Assembly: GCA_020796225.1 (NCBI GenBank)
Contig: CM036771.1
Location: 28,936,176-29,000,175 of the forward strand
From: Arion vulgaris
Lineage: Eukaryota; Mollusca; Gastropoda; Stylommatophora; Arionidae
Length of the DNA: 64,000 nt
Direction: 5' to 3'
The notes below the pieces were generated by a model. It worked only from the letters and a program-made list of their open reading frames with translations, ran no database searches and was not told the origin of the DNA. Both the position numbers and the translations under genes were made by a program. Each line of letters opens with the position of its first letter. Position 1 is the first letter of the stretch. This document shows, in pieces, positions 36,501 to 47,559 of this stretch.

Positions 36501-37389
36501 ATTGTGATCATTGTCAGCTAGTTAGTTAGTAAGTAGTTAGAATGTCATGTGACTAGTTCATACTGATATAACTCCATAATTATATTATATAATAATGAAC
36601 TGTAATAATATTCTAGAGCTATATTACAATTAGATTATAGCTAAACGCAATATTGATATGTAAATAAGACACAAGAAATAAATTACGATATATAAACCTA
36701 CCATGTCATTACTTGCAACTTCAAGAATATAAACAAAAAGAATGCAAGTACAACAAAGGGACACTACTAAGAGAGCGCTACTGATAAACCGTGGAGGACA
36801 GGTCGGTCTGTTTTCCTCTAAACCATAGTTCCAACCTTTGGAATGAACGTCCTTTTCAGAGTGAATACGATAGCGTTCCAGTGCAACCATATTGTACATA
36901 GCACATGGAAAATGAGGACACATTTTTCAGTTATTTTATTAGAAGATAATATCAATATTGGTGTATTTTCTAAGAAATATTGACAAAATTTATGTTATAA
37001 TGTATTACGACGAGTCGAGCGATGATGAAACGATTTTTCGATATTTGAAAGATATTTTAACAATAATAATGGAATCATTGTAATTATCATTAGACAACTG
37101 TTTTGTTTCCTTTGCAAATAGTCTGCGAATTGCAAAATCCTTTCAGCAAATAGGGTGATGGGAATACAAAATAAACTTCCTTTCTGTGTTTCATAAGTAT
37201 AGAGGGCAAGAGGCTGAACGAACTAGACACAATTTTTGATATCCATTATTCAATTTTCCATTTCAACTCTTCATGTGTTGACAATCTATCAAATTTACTC
37301 CAGTAGCACTTATTTGTACATTTTCTTCATATTCTTCCTTCGCGTACTTACTGAGTGTGGGATTCTGGATTCTTCAATAGAAACTTACT
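33576..37389. other. AT-rich DNA with one local direct repeat
   Basis: No gene recognised in 3.8 kb. Two diverged copies of a roughly 90-bp segment occur at about 35505-35595 and 35700-35790. Both contain 'caactttcaaa.ctaatcagt' followed by a run of 'aataataatt'. An ORF at 35785-36009 (74 residues, with a hydrophobic stretch) has no recognised similarity. Confidence 0.45.
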
Positions 37390-37960
37390 AAACATGCCAC
37401 ATACAGTTTTCTTGGAACTGTTTGGCAACAACTTTTTTCTTCTCGTATCTGCGCCACTGTGCGCCGTTCTGTAGGATGTGCCTGTCGTCATATTCACCAA
37501 AACCACAGGGAAACAGGCTATTCGTCATCCGAATCCAGTCCGTTCCGCTCAAGGGGACACGTCACAAGGCGAAGTATGATCATGTGGATCTCTGGGCAGT
37601 TCGTAATATCCATCATGCCTGTTGTGTTTTGTGTATTTCTTTCACTTTGCGCAGCTCCGATGATAATACTTGGTTTCCTCCTACTAACCAGGTCAGTCAC
37701 CTTGAGGTATCCCTGCTCCTCTTTAGCCAGCCTGTCAGCATCTTCTATTCCCATTGAGTCATGAGGGCATTCTGATTACTACACTCGGAATCATGGCCAA
37801 TGAGGCTACGTTTGACCGGAGATCGTTTAGTTCTGTTTTCCTTTAAGATTTCACTGCTGAGGATAGCACTGTGCCACATATTTATATTGCTCATGTTGTA
37901 GTGCCATTTTTGCAGCTGCATTGAGGGCATCCAGCCTTGGGAGCCCGTAATACTAGAGGA
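37390..37960 (-). mobile_element. LINE RNase H and zinc-knuckle fragment, pseudogene
   Basis: Minus-strand blocks match the C-terminus of the I-type LINEs in this window. 'DALNAAAKMALQHEQYKYV' (about 37935 to 37870, frameshifted) resembles the RNase H helix with 'AEA.AL..A'. 'GIEDADRLAKEEQGY' (37752 to 37708) is the end of RNase H (GNE.AD.LAK). 'LFPCGFGEYDDRHILQ' (about 37525 to 37475) is the Cys/His block (CpCG...H.L..C). Compared with the LINE at 52715 the spacing is preserved, but stops intervene. No RT is seen to the right. Sequence 37961-38654 has no feature I can support. Confidence 0.65.
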
Positions 37961-38654
37961 GCTAAATAGCTTGGTTGCATTAGTTTATTTGTTAACATTT
38001 GATCTGCGTGGGCAAGTACTTTGAGTTTGGGTTAGTTGCCCTTCTGAATTGGGTTCCTATCGTAACTGTTTTTAGAGGCGTCGACGGTTCATCAGTCTCT
38101 CGCATTGTTCTCTCATCGTTGAAGTACCTTTGCACAGTATTGTTCTGGGGATAAGGGAAGATAAATTCCCGAATATATTTTTAGTTGCTTATTCCCTTTG
38201 AGTGGTACGCCCCGAAAGTTTAGTTTCTGATAGATGACAGTTGGGATGACAGCTCATCAGTTGTCACGGTTACCTGAGCTGGGTAAAATCAAACTGGGGC
38301 TTTGATATTTTGTGTGGGCAGATAGATTGTAATACTTAGTCACTCATGAACAGCAGATCACACAGTTATCGATCATGATTGAGGCTGTAATTGGCATGGC
38401 AGGGGCAGGCTAGAAAACAGATGGTGGACAAGATTAACACATATTTGATAGACACGCCATTCACTGCAAATTTGTAGACAGATAGCACGCCAACATTAGA
38501 TTTGTATGTTATTTTCACTGTTTGGTATCTGAGTGATGTGTTATGTATTCTACAAGACTGAAAATGTGGTGTGTCACTGTCTTTGCTAGACAACGTCATT
38601 TTCTGTTTTGGCATCTGTGTGATGTATTATATCTGAAATATGTTTGAATCGGCA

Positions 38655-38870
38655 TATCCTTAAAGGACGTAGCCATCAACCACAGTAAATATTTGAAGAT
38701 TTTCAAACACCGAAACAGACGTACATGCTTTCTTGAACGGTGGCGCCATCGTCCTTTTGTTAAAATCAACGGAAACAATTTGCAAGCAAACCGTCCGCAG
38801 CGTGATTCGAACTCAGAACGTCGGGGTTAATAGACCTGAAAATGTAAGGTCACTGTCTTACAGACATCAT
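38655..38870 (-). mobile_element. SINE-B copy 2 (tRNA-derived)
   Basis: The minus strand carries a good pol III B box ('gagttcgaatcac', 38800-38812). It continues with 'gcttgcaaattgttt' and 'ttgattttaacaaaaggacg', shared with the copy at 33380, and ends with 'ttactgtggttgatggc', shared with the copy at 57360. Together the three copies define one family. Confidence 0.7.
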
Positions 38871-39329
38871 TGCTCATTTAGCATCTGTGTGATGTATTGA
38901 TTTACATATCTGAAATGTCGTGAGCTCACCATTCATTGTTAGACACGTCGTTTTCAACGAATGGCAACTGGTGATATTAGGAGTTTCAGATCAAACCGTC
39001 ACGGTAAATGTACCGTTCTTGAAGACAACGTCGTTTCATTTGCCTTTGCATCTGTTGATGTTGGTAATTTGTTAAAGATCAGTCCATGAGTCACTGTCTT
39101 ATGTCGACAGCGCGACTTGCACTGTTTAGGCCACTGTGTGATCCTGGCAAAGTTCGTACATTTGAAATGTTGAGTTTGAGGTTTCGTAAGCGATACAAGA
39201 TGGAAGATATGACCAGAGATTAATTTAATTATTATCCACTGCTAAAAAGGTTTGGAAAACCTAACTATGACGACCAAGAACATAGTATATCAACATCTGA
39301 TATATTTGAAATACACAAAAATGAAAATC

Positions 39330-39965
39330 ATGTCAACTGGACAAAGTAAAAAATACCTAATATCCAAGTAAACAATGAAGAACTCCAATGTAGAGAGCTG
39401 GCTGAATATTCAATTTAGAATGAATACAATGGGACTGTTCAGAGATCTCAAGAAGATTGGCACAGCAACCAGTTAACACAATGGTAGCAGCTTCATGACA
39501 AAGCCACCTGCAAAAGACCAAAATCAAAAATAGAATGCATTTCAGGCATAACCACATATTGTGAACGTTGACCATTACACAGAAATTAAGAACGAAATCC
39601 AGTCCTTGAAACTAAATGCAAAGATCCTACAATGTATATGGACAGAAAAAAGAAAGAAATACTGATGTCCTGAAAGAAACTAAATGTTAAAGAGAATTGG
39701 CTGATAAACAACATACTATACAGAAAACACAGAGACATTATCGGGCATCAAGCGCCTGACAGCCGGAAGAACATTGACAGAGAGCCCAGGCCCAGAGGCA
39801 GAGGCAGACCAAGAAGAAGATGACTACAAGATATTAAAGAAACCATGAACATGACCACCAACGAAGTGGGTGAACTGGCAAGAGACACAGTGAATTTCAG
39901 ATGCCATGAGAGCAACCTCTCTACAAAGGATACACTGATGATGTATTGTATTATTGTGCATTATG
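39330..39965 (+). mobile_element. RTE-like LINE fragment (family B), 3' part
   Basis: Starts with a decayed 'nI-inneeLqcve'-type block (39358-39400). The recognisable C-terminus reads, with frameshifts, 'LKRIGLINNILYRKHRD', then 'GRGRPRRR', 'LQDIKETMNMTTNEVGEL' (39820-39875) and 'RDTVNFRCHESN' (39883-39918). 'GRPRrRWlqDi...' ends are typical of RTE-like elements. The copy at 42715-43440 is a minus-strand relative carrying the same 'QDI.ETMNMT' block. Degenerate. Sequence 38871-39329 has no feature I can support. Confidence 0.75.
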
Positions 39966-40039
39966 TTTATGAGTAATGATTATGTGAAATTTCAATCTAC
40001 AATAGGTGCTTTATAATTACTTCTTTGTTCTTAAACGAC

Positions 40040-41095
40040 GTTGGTGTTAGTTCTTTGTGTTGTTTATTTTATGTACTAGTAAAGAGCAAATGCCAATAGA
40101 GTGTCCGGGTCTGTCGAATCAGGTGTCAGGGAGTGTTCGTTTGTTGTATATGGTCAGATCAGCAGATACCGCACCGCGAATGTTACTGGTACAAATGGTG
40201 TCCATGGCCAGTGATACGACCAACCGCTGATTACATTGTGTTATTTGCGAAATTTAGATTTCAGCAGATTTGTTTTCTAGGGCTTACAGGTGAAAGGCGT
40301 TTCGCTATTGGCCACAGTGTTTTGTCGAAAGTAGGACTCGGCGTTTAGCTCTGGTAATAGAGTGCACTGTAGGTCGGAAATAGGTAAGTCTGCACCATTC
40401 ATGTGGCTATTGGTAGAAGTGTAGATATTTAAGATTTAGCAAACATACATATTATAAGTACATGTTTTTGTTTGCATTTAATATATTGGTTTTCAGAGAA
40501 GGAGTATAGAAACTAGTTACGGTAACCTGTCTCGTACCACCAGCTCGTGGGATTGAGTTCAGACGATGCCGCGTGTGCAGCAGTCTGAATATGCACCATT
40601 CGAATGTTCGGAGCTTCGCGAGCGGCCAGAATGAGGAAAATTTACGAGTGTGGTGAAGAAAATTATTCTGATTTAACAGATCAAGAATGTGCAAGTCAGT
40701 AGAGACGGTATGGCTTAAGGAGGTAATGAGCTGCAGCATCAATTGGTCTGAAAAGCTGGTAACGATCGGCAAATCTATAAAGTTAGATGATGGAACTTCA
40801 CTGACTCTCAGCATCAACTGGAAAACGATTAAAGGGGAGGTTTTCAAAACCAGGATTATCGATACTGACAAAGGTGGGAAGTGTTAAACAAGAGGAGATT
40901 TGGTTTGGTTAGGAGTGTTTCGAAGTCTCACAAACCACAAAGAAAGTGCAGAAAAGAGTAATGACGCATGGAAAAAACTTGGTTACCGGAAAGCACATCA
41001 AAGACAGACAGTGAACGAGGAGTTGGAAAATGAAATTGCTGAGAATTGCATGGTATATAATGATTTAATAGATGATTACAGTTGAAATAACTGAC
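40040..41095 (+). other. Low-confidence coding stretch with a possible intron
   Basis: A splice donor-like 'ataggtaagtc' at 40378-40388 and an acceptor-like pyrimidine-rich tract ending 'ttggttttcag' at 40485-40495 could bound a 114-bp intron. Downstream, frames at 40687-40887 (contains 'VMSCSINWSEKLVTIGKSI') and 40900-41085 (contains 'NEELENEIAENCMVYNDLI') are separated by one stop and look protein-like, being acidic or charged with balanced composition. They lead into an acidic repeat, with 'ELTDNVQREGNVFPEVRKVE' starting near 41107. I do not recognise the family. A decayed host exon or a transposon gag are both possible; an internal TGA at 40631-40633 ends the small ORF that starts at 40566. 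Confidence 0.3.
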
Positions 41096-42690
41096 GAGGG
41101 AAGAGGAGTTAACAGATAATGTTCAGCGGGAAGGGAATGTTTTCCCAGAGGTCAGAAAGGTTGAAATAACTGAGGGGAAAGAGATTGATAATGTTTATGG
41201 GGGAAGGGGAATTTTTTCCGATGAATAATTGAAAATGACGACGGTGATGAGAAAGATAATGTTCAGTTCAAAGGAAATGTTTTTTTTGTTTTTGTTGGGA
41301 AAATTTTCCCCCGTCTGAATTTTTTTTTGTGGTGGGAACTTGCAGAAACCCACGCATGATAAATAGACAGGGGGGGGTTTTGGGGGAGAGAAGAAACCCC
41401 TGAAAAAGGTTTAAATGTTAGCCTGTGGGGGGGATATAGTTAAAATGTTCCCAGGAGATAAAAAATTTAAAACCCAAAAAACGGGCCTTAAAAATGAAAA
41501 CTTTATTAAACAAAAGAAATTTTTAATGAAAAAAGACATTTTGTTAGAAATTTCCCCGGGAAATTTTTTTGAGGACGGGTCCCCTTGAAAATTAAAAAAA
41601 ATTTGGGGAAACCAGAGAAAATGACCTGAAAAAAAGGTTATGTTTTTAATTCAGCATCTACTAAAAAAGCGATGGCAGGAAATGGGGAGGGGAAGTAAAA
41701 CCCCAGCGAGGGAACTAGGGGGGTGAAAGATATAAGAGGACAAGGGGATGATAGAGAAGGTAAGAGGGGGGGAAAATAACGGGAATTTTGGGAGAAAGGG
41801 TGGAGATGAGAAAAAGGGTGACTGGAGAAGAGGGAGGAAGACACGCGGAATTTAAAGACATAGCGATAGGGGGGAGTATGGGGTAGGGAAAAAAAGAAGA
41901 AGAGATCAGAGAATAAGCGGTGGAACCATGGGTGGTACAGGAGGTAAAAATTTTTTTTTTAATAAAAAGTAAGAAAGAGGGGAAAAGAAAAAAAATGGAA
42001 TTTAGAAAGTAGGGTTTTTTTGGGGATAGATGGAAAAGGGAAGGAGAAAGAGGAAAAAAATTTTATACGCAAAGTGCCGTTAAAGGGAAGAGGAAAACTT
42101 TGCTTTGGGGTAAAAATTGGGAAAGCCTTAACAGAAAAAGTTAATTAAAAAAAAGCTAGAGATTAAGGGTTTATATTGTCGATATGGATATACTTTTTTT
42201 TTGGAGAAACGCCATTTGATGGTGACGTTTTTTCGCCTGTCGAAAACTTTGGAATGGGTTAATTGTTTTTTTCTTTTTTTTCCAAAATGTTTGAATCCCT
42301 TTTTTTAGGGAGTGAAGGCAGCCCGGGAGCCTTTACCAGTGGACCAGTTTTAAATCCAGGAAATTTTTAACCTGGTTTCAAAAATCCAAATGGCTTCGAT
42401 TTGCATTTTTTTATGTTGATTATGTCAGAGGAATGGGTTTAACTTTATATTTTAGATGATCCATTTTTTAAGGTTTGTTTTATCAAAAAGAACAAGATAA
42501 AAAGTGGGGGGGGATGTTGATTGAGGAAAAGGATTGTCTATCTCTTTCTCCCAAACTGAAGGATGAGGAGGGTTTTGGGGGAAGGGGAAATTTTTTGAGA
42601 ATTTTAAATCTTCTGAAAAGGAAAGACAGAGAGGAATGGGAATTGTTCCCGGGGAAAGGGGGGTAAATTTGAATATATTTTTTTTTTTAT
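41080..42690. repeat. Purine- and homopolymer-rich tract, degenerate repeat or poor consensus
   Basis: It starts as two or three imperfect units of about 70 bp ('gttgaaataactgaggggaa', then 'gataatgtt', then 'gggaatgttttcccagagg'). It then becomes a purine-rich sequence with unusually many G, A and T homopolymers of 5-10. Fragments such as 'aaaatgttcccaggag' near 41442 look like units distorted by insertions and deletions. No such homopolymer density occurs elsewhere in the window. Open frames in it are not credible genes. Confidence 0.5.
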
Positions 42691-42714
42691 TCCCTTTTAT
42701 ATTTTTTTTATTTG

Positions 42715-43440
42715 TTGGAACGTTAGCACCCTTTAGTTTTCACGGAGGCCTATCACCCACTTCGTCGATGGTCATGTTCATGGTTTCTTTAATATCTTGT
42801 AGCCATCTCTTCTTGGTCTGCCTCTGCGTCCTGGGACCATGCCCTCTAGTATTGTTCTTTTCAGGCCATCATGTCGCTTGATGTGACCAAAGTATGCAAT
42901 TTTTCTGTATAGTATGTTGTTTATCAGCCAATTCTCTTTAACGTTTAGTTCTTTCAGGACATCAGTGTTCTTTCTTTTTTTTTGTCCATTGTATTCGTAG
43001 GACCTTTCTGTAGCATTTAGTTTCGAAGGACTGGATTTTCGTTCTTAATTTTGTGTAATAGTCCATGATTCACAACCATAAGTAGCCACTGGGAAAATGC
43101 ATGCTCTCAATATTTTTAATTTTAATATTTTGCTGGTGCTTTGCCACATGTTCTTCATTGTGTTTAACTTCTGATTGCTATTGTCAATCTTCTTGAGATC
43201 TCTTTGGAGCAGTCACCGTTATTGTTAATTATTGAGCCCAGATATTCGTAGCTCTCTACACATTGGAGTTCTTCATTGTTTATTTGGATGTTAGGTGAGC
43301 CTTTTGCTTTGTCTGTTGACATAAGTTTTGTTTTTTGTGTATTCAAATATAGATGTTGGTCTTCACTATAATTTCTTCTAGTTATGATTAAATATAAAGT
43401 CAGTGTTGAAACCAACTTTTCTTTGCAAGCATTGTCCATT
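42715..43440 (-). mobile_element. RTE-like LINE fragment (family B)
   Basis: Read from 43440 down, the minus strand gives 'YLNTQKTKLMST' and 'GSPNIQINNEELQCVESYEY', then 'YLGSIINNNGDCSKEIS', an intact stretch of RT thumb and following region. After stops and frameshifts it continues with a 'LKRIG'-like block near 42930 and 'ATRYRNHEHDH'-type sequence near 42800-42760. That last stretch corresponds to the 'QDIKETMNMT' block of the plus-strand copy at 39330. No catalytic palm is present. It abuts the homopolymer-rich tract on its left. Confidence 0.8.
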
Positions 43441-43740
43441 GATAAAGAACGTTACTACAGCAACTGATAACTGATAACTGAAAGAACGTTAGAAATACCA
43501 CATCTGTTTGATGTTAACTGTGAACAAGAAAGCTACGGTTCACTGTATTAAACTATATTACAACAAAGTTCACTCGCACCGCTATACTGACAGTAAGGAA
43601 ACTTCTTGTTAATCCAATACTATCAACTGTTCCTACTCATCAAAAAATCAAAACATCACCCTTCTATTACAGAGGTACATCATAATAGTAGAAGTGGCTG
43701 TTCTTCTCTCAGCTACAATACGCCACCCTGAAACTGACAC

Positions 43741-43752
43741 ACACACACACAA
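43741..43752. repeat. (CA)n microsatellite
   Basis: A run of six CA dinucleotides. The surrounding 43441-44089 has no other feature I can support. Confidence 0.7.
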
Positions 43753-44089
43753 CTTTACACACGTACACATGTACAACATACATGTATTGTTTTGATTGCT
43801 TAGTCTCATTACAGATATGTAATATAAATCGTTCAAGATTTTCTAGATGGTCTACTATTCTCTAATCCTGTTTGCCTTTCAGAGTCAGGCCGAAAAATTA
43901 GACCTGGAGCGAGTCTCTCTACGCACATTGCCTTTCTTTCTCTTCTCCCAAACCTAGTTTACCTCACAGCCTCAGGGTAAGAAGAGTTTTCTTGCACGGG
44001 CTTTTGTGTGTTCTTCATAAATAATGTATTTCGTGGCCTCTGTTATCTCTGAGGCTCACCTTTTGTGTGACCGGCCATTTGCTTTATCT

Positions 44090-45000
44090 CCACTGTATCC
44101 ACTGTATCCACTGTATCCACTGTATCCACTGTATCTTAGCAACATTGCCCTCTGTGGTATACTGCCTGTTGGTAATCTGCTTATGTGGCCGAACCATTAA
44201 ATTTGTTGCTTCTTGATAAAGTTAAGTTCTGATGTTGTACCCACTTTTTCCTGATGTCTTCATTTCTAAGCCGGTCTATTCTTGTTACTCCCAGCATTCT
44301 TCGAAGACACTTCAGCTCTGTTGTGACTGGTTTTCTTCTGTCATTTAATGTCAGTGTCCAGGTTTGGCACTGATAGCATAATGTAGGAAGAAATATTGTG
44401 TTGAAAAATGCTCTTTTTGAATTCATGGTGACCTGTATGCAATTTTAAAATTGACGCCATTTGTTCTAGTGTTTGATTTGCTTTTTTGCATCTGTGTTGG
44501 ATTTCGTTAGTTATTCTTCCGTTTGCTGAACAGATGCTCCCTAGGTATGTAAAGTCTTTGACTTGTTTTAATATTCGTTTGTCGATGGAGATATTGGTTG
44601 TGTTTTCCTCTCTAGAGAATATCATTACTTCAGTTTTGTCAATGTTTATTCTCATATTGTATTCGTTACATGCTAATTGGAGTCTGTTAATGTGTTGCTG
44701 TAGCTGTTCCTCTGTTGTTGATACAATTGCTTGGTTGTCTGCAGAAAGAAATTCGTTTAAGAGTTCCCCAATGTTGTTCTCTTCACTTGTTGTTAGCAGT
44801 TATACAGATTTGATCTATATATGTGATGACCAACAGCGGTGATAGTACACATCCTTGTCTTACTCCTGACCCAACGTGGAACTTTTCTGATAGACCTGTG
44901 TTTATCAGAAAAGTTCTAGATGGTTTTCTAACGAAAGCAAAATAGACATTCACCCAGTGAATTAGATTTATACAGTATACCATGTAGACCATATATACCA
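44090..45000 (-). mobile_element. RTE-like LINE fragment (family A), RT with destroyed active site
   Basis: Minus-strand order is normal. 'GSGVRQGCVLSPLL' (44873 to 44832) is followed by a decayed catalytic block near 44765-44740 that reads 'SADNQAIVST', where related elements have 'FADDQAIVS'. Next come 'MRINIDKTEVMIFS' (44655 to 44614), 'FTYLGSICSANGRITNEI' (about 44554 to 44500) and 'FFNTIFLPTLCYQCQTW' (about 44408 to 44358). 'CLRRMLGVTRIDRLRNEDIR' (about 44310 to 44251) completes the conserved part. This is the longest family A copy and shows the uninterrupted version of both LINE insertion sites at 13568 and 52703. The catalytic aspartate change and stops make it dead. Confidence 0.85.
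44091..44138. repeat. 10-bp tandem repeat, about five copies
   Basis: Perfect 'cactgtatcc' repeated about five times at the 3' end of the RTE-like copy above. It may be an expanded simple tail of that LINE. Confidence 0.9.
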
Positions 45001-45289
45001 AAAGAATCTATTTTTCTTCTCCTACAAAAGCTCTATATAAAAAAGAATGTAGTAAAGATATAAATAAGACAAAATATAGAACACAGAAGAATGGATAATC
45101 ACAATTGACTACTCAATAATGTTACGTCCGTTTTACTTGCTCTACTATTTTGTTTTAATTTAAATCTATCTTGTTATGTTTCTATTGATAAATGCAATAG
45201 GATCGAAACATCGACTTAACATGTTCCTGTATTTTTCAAAATCACTTTATTTCATGGTATCATATTCTTCTATCAATGACAAACATGGC
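45001..45289. other. Unannotated spacer
   Basis: AT-rich DNA between two oppositely oriented RTE-like fragments. Nothing recognised. Confidence 0.4.
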
Positions 45290-45683
45290 CCCTGACTAAG
45301 ACACAAGAAAGAAAGATTACAACATGTGGAATGAGATGTCTACGAAAAGTTGTCAACGTTACAAGGCGAGATAGAGTGAGAAACGAGAATATCAGAAGCT
45401 TCGTTGGTACTATACCATGCATACAGTACATTAAGAAACAAAGAATCAAGTGGTTCGGCCATCTAATGAGAATGGAACCACATTTACTACCATCATGTGC
45501 CTACAATAATCGACGCTCAGGGCGCAGAGCACGAGGTAGGCCAAGAACGCGATGGATAGATAACATCTCAGAGTCCTGCGAAAGCATGGACTGACAACGT
45601 CATGCGCAACACACCTGGCACAAGATAGAAAACTAACTCCCCACGTCTCTTCACGGCAAATGTGGTTAAGATAAGATTAGATG
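45290..45683 (+). mobile_element. RTE-like LINE fragment (family A), C-terminus
   Basis: An open frame at 45331-45594 encodes the family A C-terminus. It runs 'MRCLRKVVNVTRRDRVRNEN', then 'KKQRIKWFGHLMRMEP', 'GRRARGRPRTRWIDNI' and a natural-looking stop after 'ESMD'. The 3' non-coding part ends 'aagataagattagatgat', probably the simple 3' tail. It is truncated 5' of the thumb. The neighbouring RNase H LINE is inserted at its tail, since the left target duplication (45684-45694) directly follows. Confidence 0.8.
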
Positions 45684-45694
45684 ATATTCTTCTG
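45684..45694. repeat. Target-site duplication of the RNase H LINE, left copy
   Basis: 'atattcttctg' here is repeated perfectly at 46556-46566. Confidence 0.8.
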
Positions 45695-46555
45695 TCGTTT
45701 TAGTTTAGTTTAGTTTAGTCGTCGGATCACCATCACTGCACGTCGAACAAATTAGTCCATAAGTGCTCCGATCTCTCCCTCAGTATGTCCATCAGCGTGT
45801 GGCGACTAACGACACCGGTTCTTTGTTGGTTTACAATTCTTCTTTGTCTGCCAGCATAGCGTTCTTGTCGAGCTACACCACACTTAACTTTGAGTTCTTG
45901 CAGTCTGGTTAGTGTTGTGGATGCACCGCTATTACGTGAATCATGTACACGCCCTCTCTCCCTTAGGGAATTTATAATATCAGCCTGGTCCATTGCTCGT
46001 CCGCTTTGGACAGCAGCCATACCTGCAAGCCTATCCGCACGTTCATTCCCCTTACACCTGCATGCCCTGGTACAAAAATAAAACTGATCTTTGTCAGCTT
46101 AGACCTCCCCAGCGATTCTATCCAATGTCTCCTAGCCCATCCTGTTTCAATCTTCCTGAGCATACTCATTGAGTCACTGAGAAAACATGCATGGATAAAA
46201 GTCTGTGATTCTAGCCAAATCATCGCTTTGGTAACCGCCATGATTTCCATAGTGAGACTGCTTGTAGTCACGGCAAAACCACCACTGTCTTCCTTCACAA
46301 CATCACCTCCGACCTGAGCAGTGAAAGCCCACGAGCTCCGCACATGTCGAATCACCGAACCATCCGTATAAATGATTACATCATGATCAGATGCGTTCTC
46401 AGAAATTAATGCCTGAACCTCTGCCTCCACAACAAGTGGGTTGTGTTGCCTGCATTCTTTATCAAGTTCGATGCATACAGAAAAGGATGTAGCGATTGCT
46501 CTTGGCACCGTTCTTCTGTCGTTGCTTACCGTTATCAATATTTTCTTCTTTGATA
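45695..46555 (-). mobile_element. 5'-truncated LINE: RNase H domain and C-terminus
   Basis: The longest nearly intact domain in the window. On the minus strand, 46580 to about 46030 encodes a LINE RNase H. It shows 'VIIYTDGSVIRH', 'LTMEIMAVTKAMIWLESQ', 'FLSDSMSMLRKIETGWARRH' and 'KISFIFVPGHAGVRGM', covering the D, E, D and H active-site blocks. A single frameshift near 46040 then changes frame into 'GMAAVQSGRAMDQADIINSL' and 'TGVVSRHTLMDILRERSEH', which continue to about 45733. The 3' end has a (TAAAC)n-type tail (about 45695-45720), unlike the GATCGC tail of the other LINEs, so this is a different family. Perfect 11-bp target duplications flank it. The RT and endonuclease are absent through 5' truncation. 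Confidence 0.85.
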
Positions 46556-46566
46556 ATATTCTTCTG

Positions 46567-47559
46567 GTAGAAACGTCCACACGTGTCGTGTTAATACAAT
46601 ACTAACAATGCAATGTACTGTTGTTGCTAAAAATTCATATATATCATTTGATTGTTTCAGAGTCTTTGTTCAAGAATAAGAGCGTATTAGAAGAGTTGGT
46701 AAAGAAGACTGAAAAAAAGAAGAAAGTTCTATAAGAAGGAAACACAGTTGGAATATTGTAGACCTACCAACTCGACACTTCATTTATAAACAGAAGCAAT
46801 ATAAATGTCGCTCTGACTTGGTGATGATTGATTGTAACAATTCTATCAGTATCCTTTACGAGAAGATAAATACAAGTCCGACAGACGTGAACCAGATGTA
46901 AAACAGAGATTATATTAATATAGTAATTCTACCATTATAACCTTTACTCCGTACTATTGTACTATTATCACAGCCATCATTTCTATGTCAAACACTGTCA
47001 TTATAACAATTGTGGACATAATGGCCACTAAAACTGAGTGGAAGTGTCAACGTTTTCAGATTTCATTTCTTCGTGTTTCAATAGCCTTTTCAAATAACAT
47101 TACATCCTACCTCAACAAAATCGTTTTAGTTATTTTAGTTTCCATCATTTCCATTATTTGTCATTTTCTGTATTGAACACGACATGACACTTTTCTAATA
47201 TTTACTTGAAGTATTAACATTTACCTATAGGTGTATGTTGGATGTGGAAGTGCTAGAGTCTGTATTGTATCGATTGAAATAGATAAAGAGTGTATGATTA
47301 CGATTGAAACGTTAGTTGATAATAAATAACTATTCTTGAACAAATATATTTAAAAATATATAATTGCTAATAATAGGTTTCTTCTGTAAATGTAGTTACA
47401 TTAAAAGAAATGGTAACTTCAACTCTCTTAATTACTTCATTGACTCAATTGTTCCGTTTCTTTCAGCTATCGCATTTCATTTTTTTTGCATACATTTCTT
47501 ATTTGTTATTTATCAAGTGGTAGTAGATGTGTAGTGCAGCCGACGTAGCTGCGGCTGTG
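46567..47559. other. AT-rich DNA without recognisable features
   Basis: A 63-residue frame at 46985-47176 has a hydrophobic C-terminus but no recognised family. Confidence 0.45.

Noticed and set aside
36630..36923. 97-residue minus-strand frame with a membrane-like segment as a host gene
   Set aside because: No recognised family, no splice or promoter signals, AT-rich context in which such frames arise by chance.
37422..37757. 111-residue plus-strand frame with hydrophobic segments
   Set aside because: Antisense to a recognisable LINE RNase H/Cys-His fragment.
40452..40871. 139-residue minus-strand open frame
   Set aside because: Opposite to the better plus-strand frames in the same place. 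Leu/Ser-rich with no domain; taken as antisense shadow.
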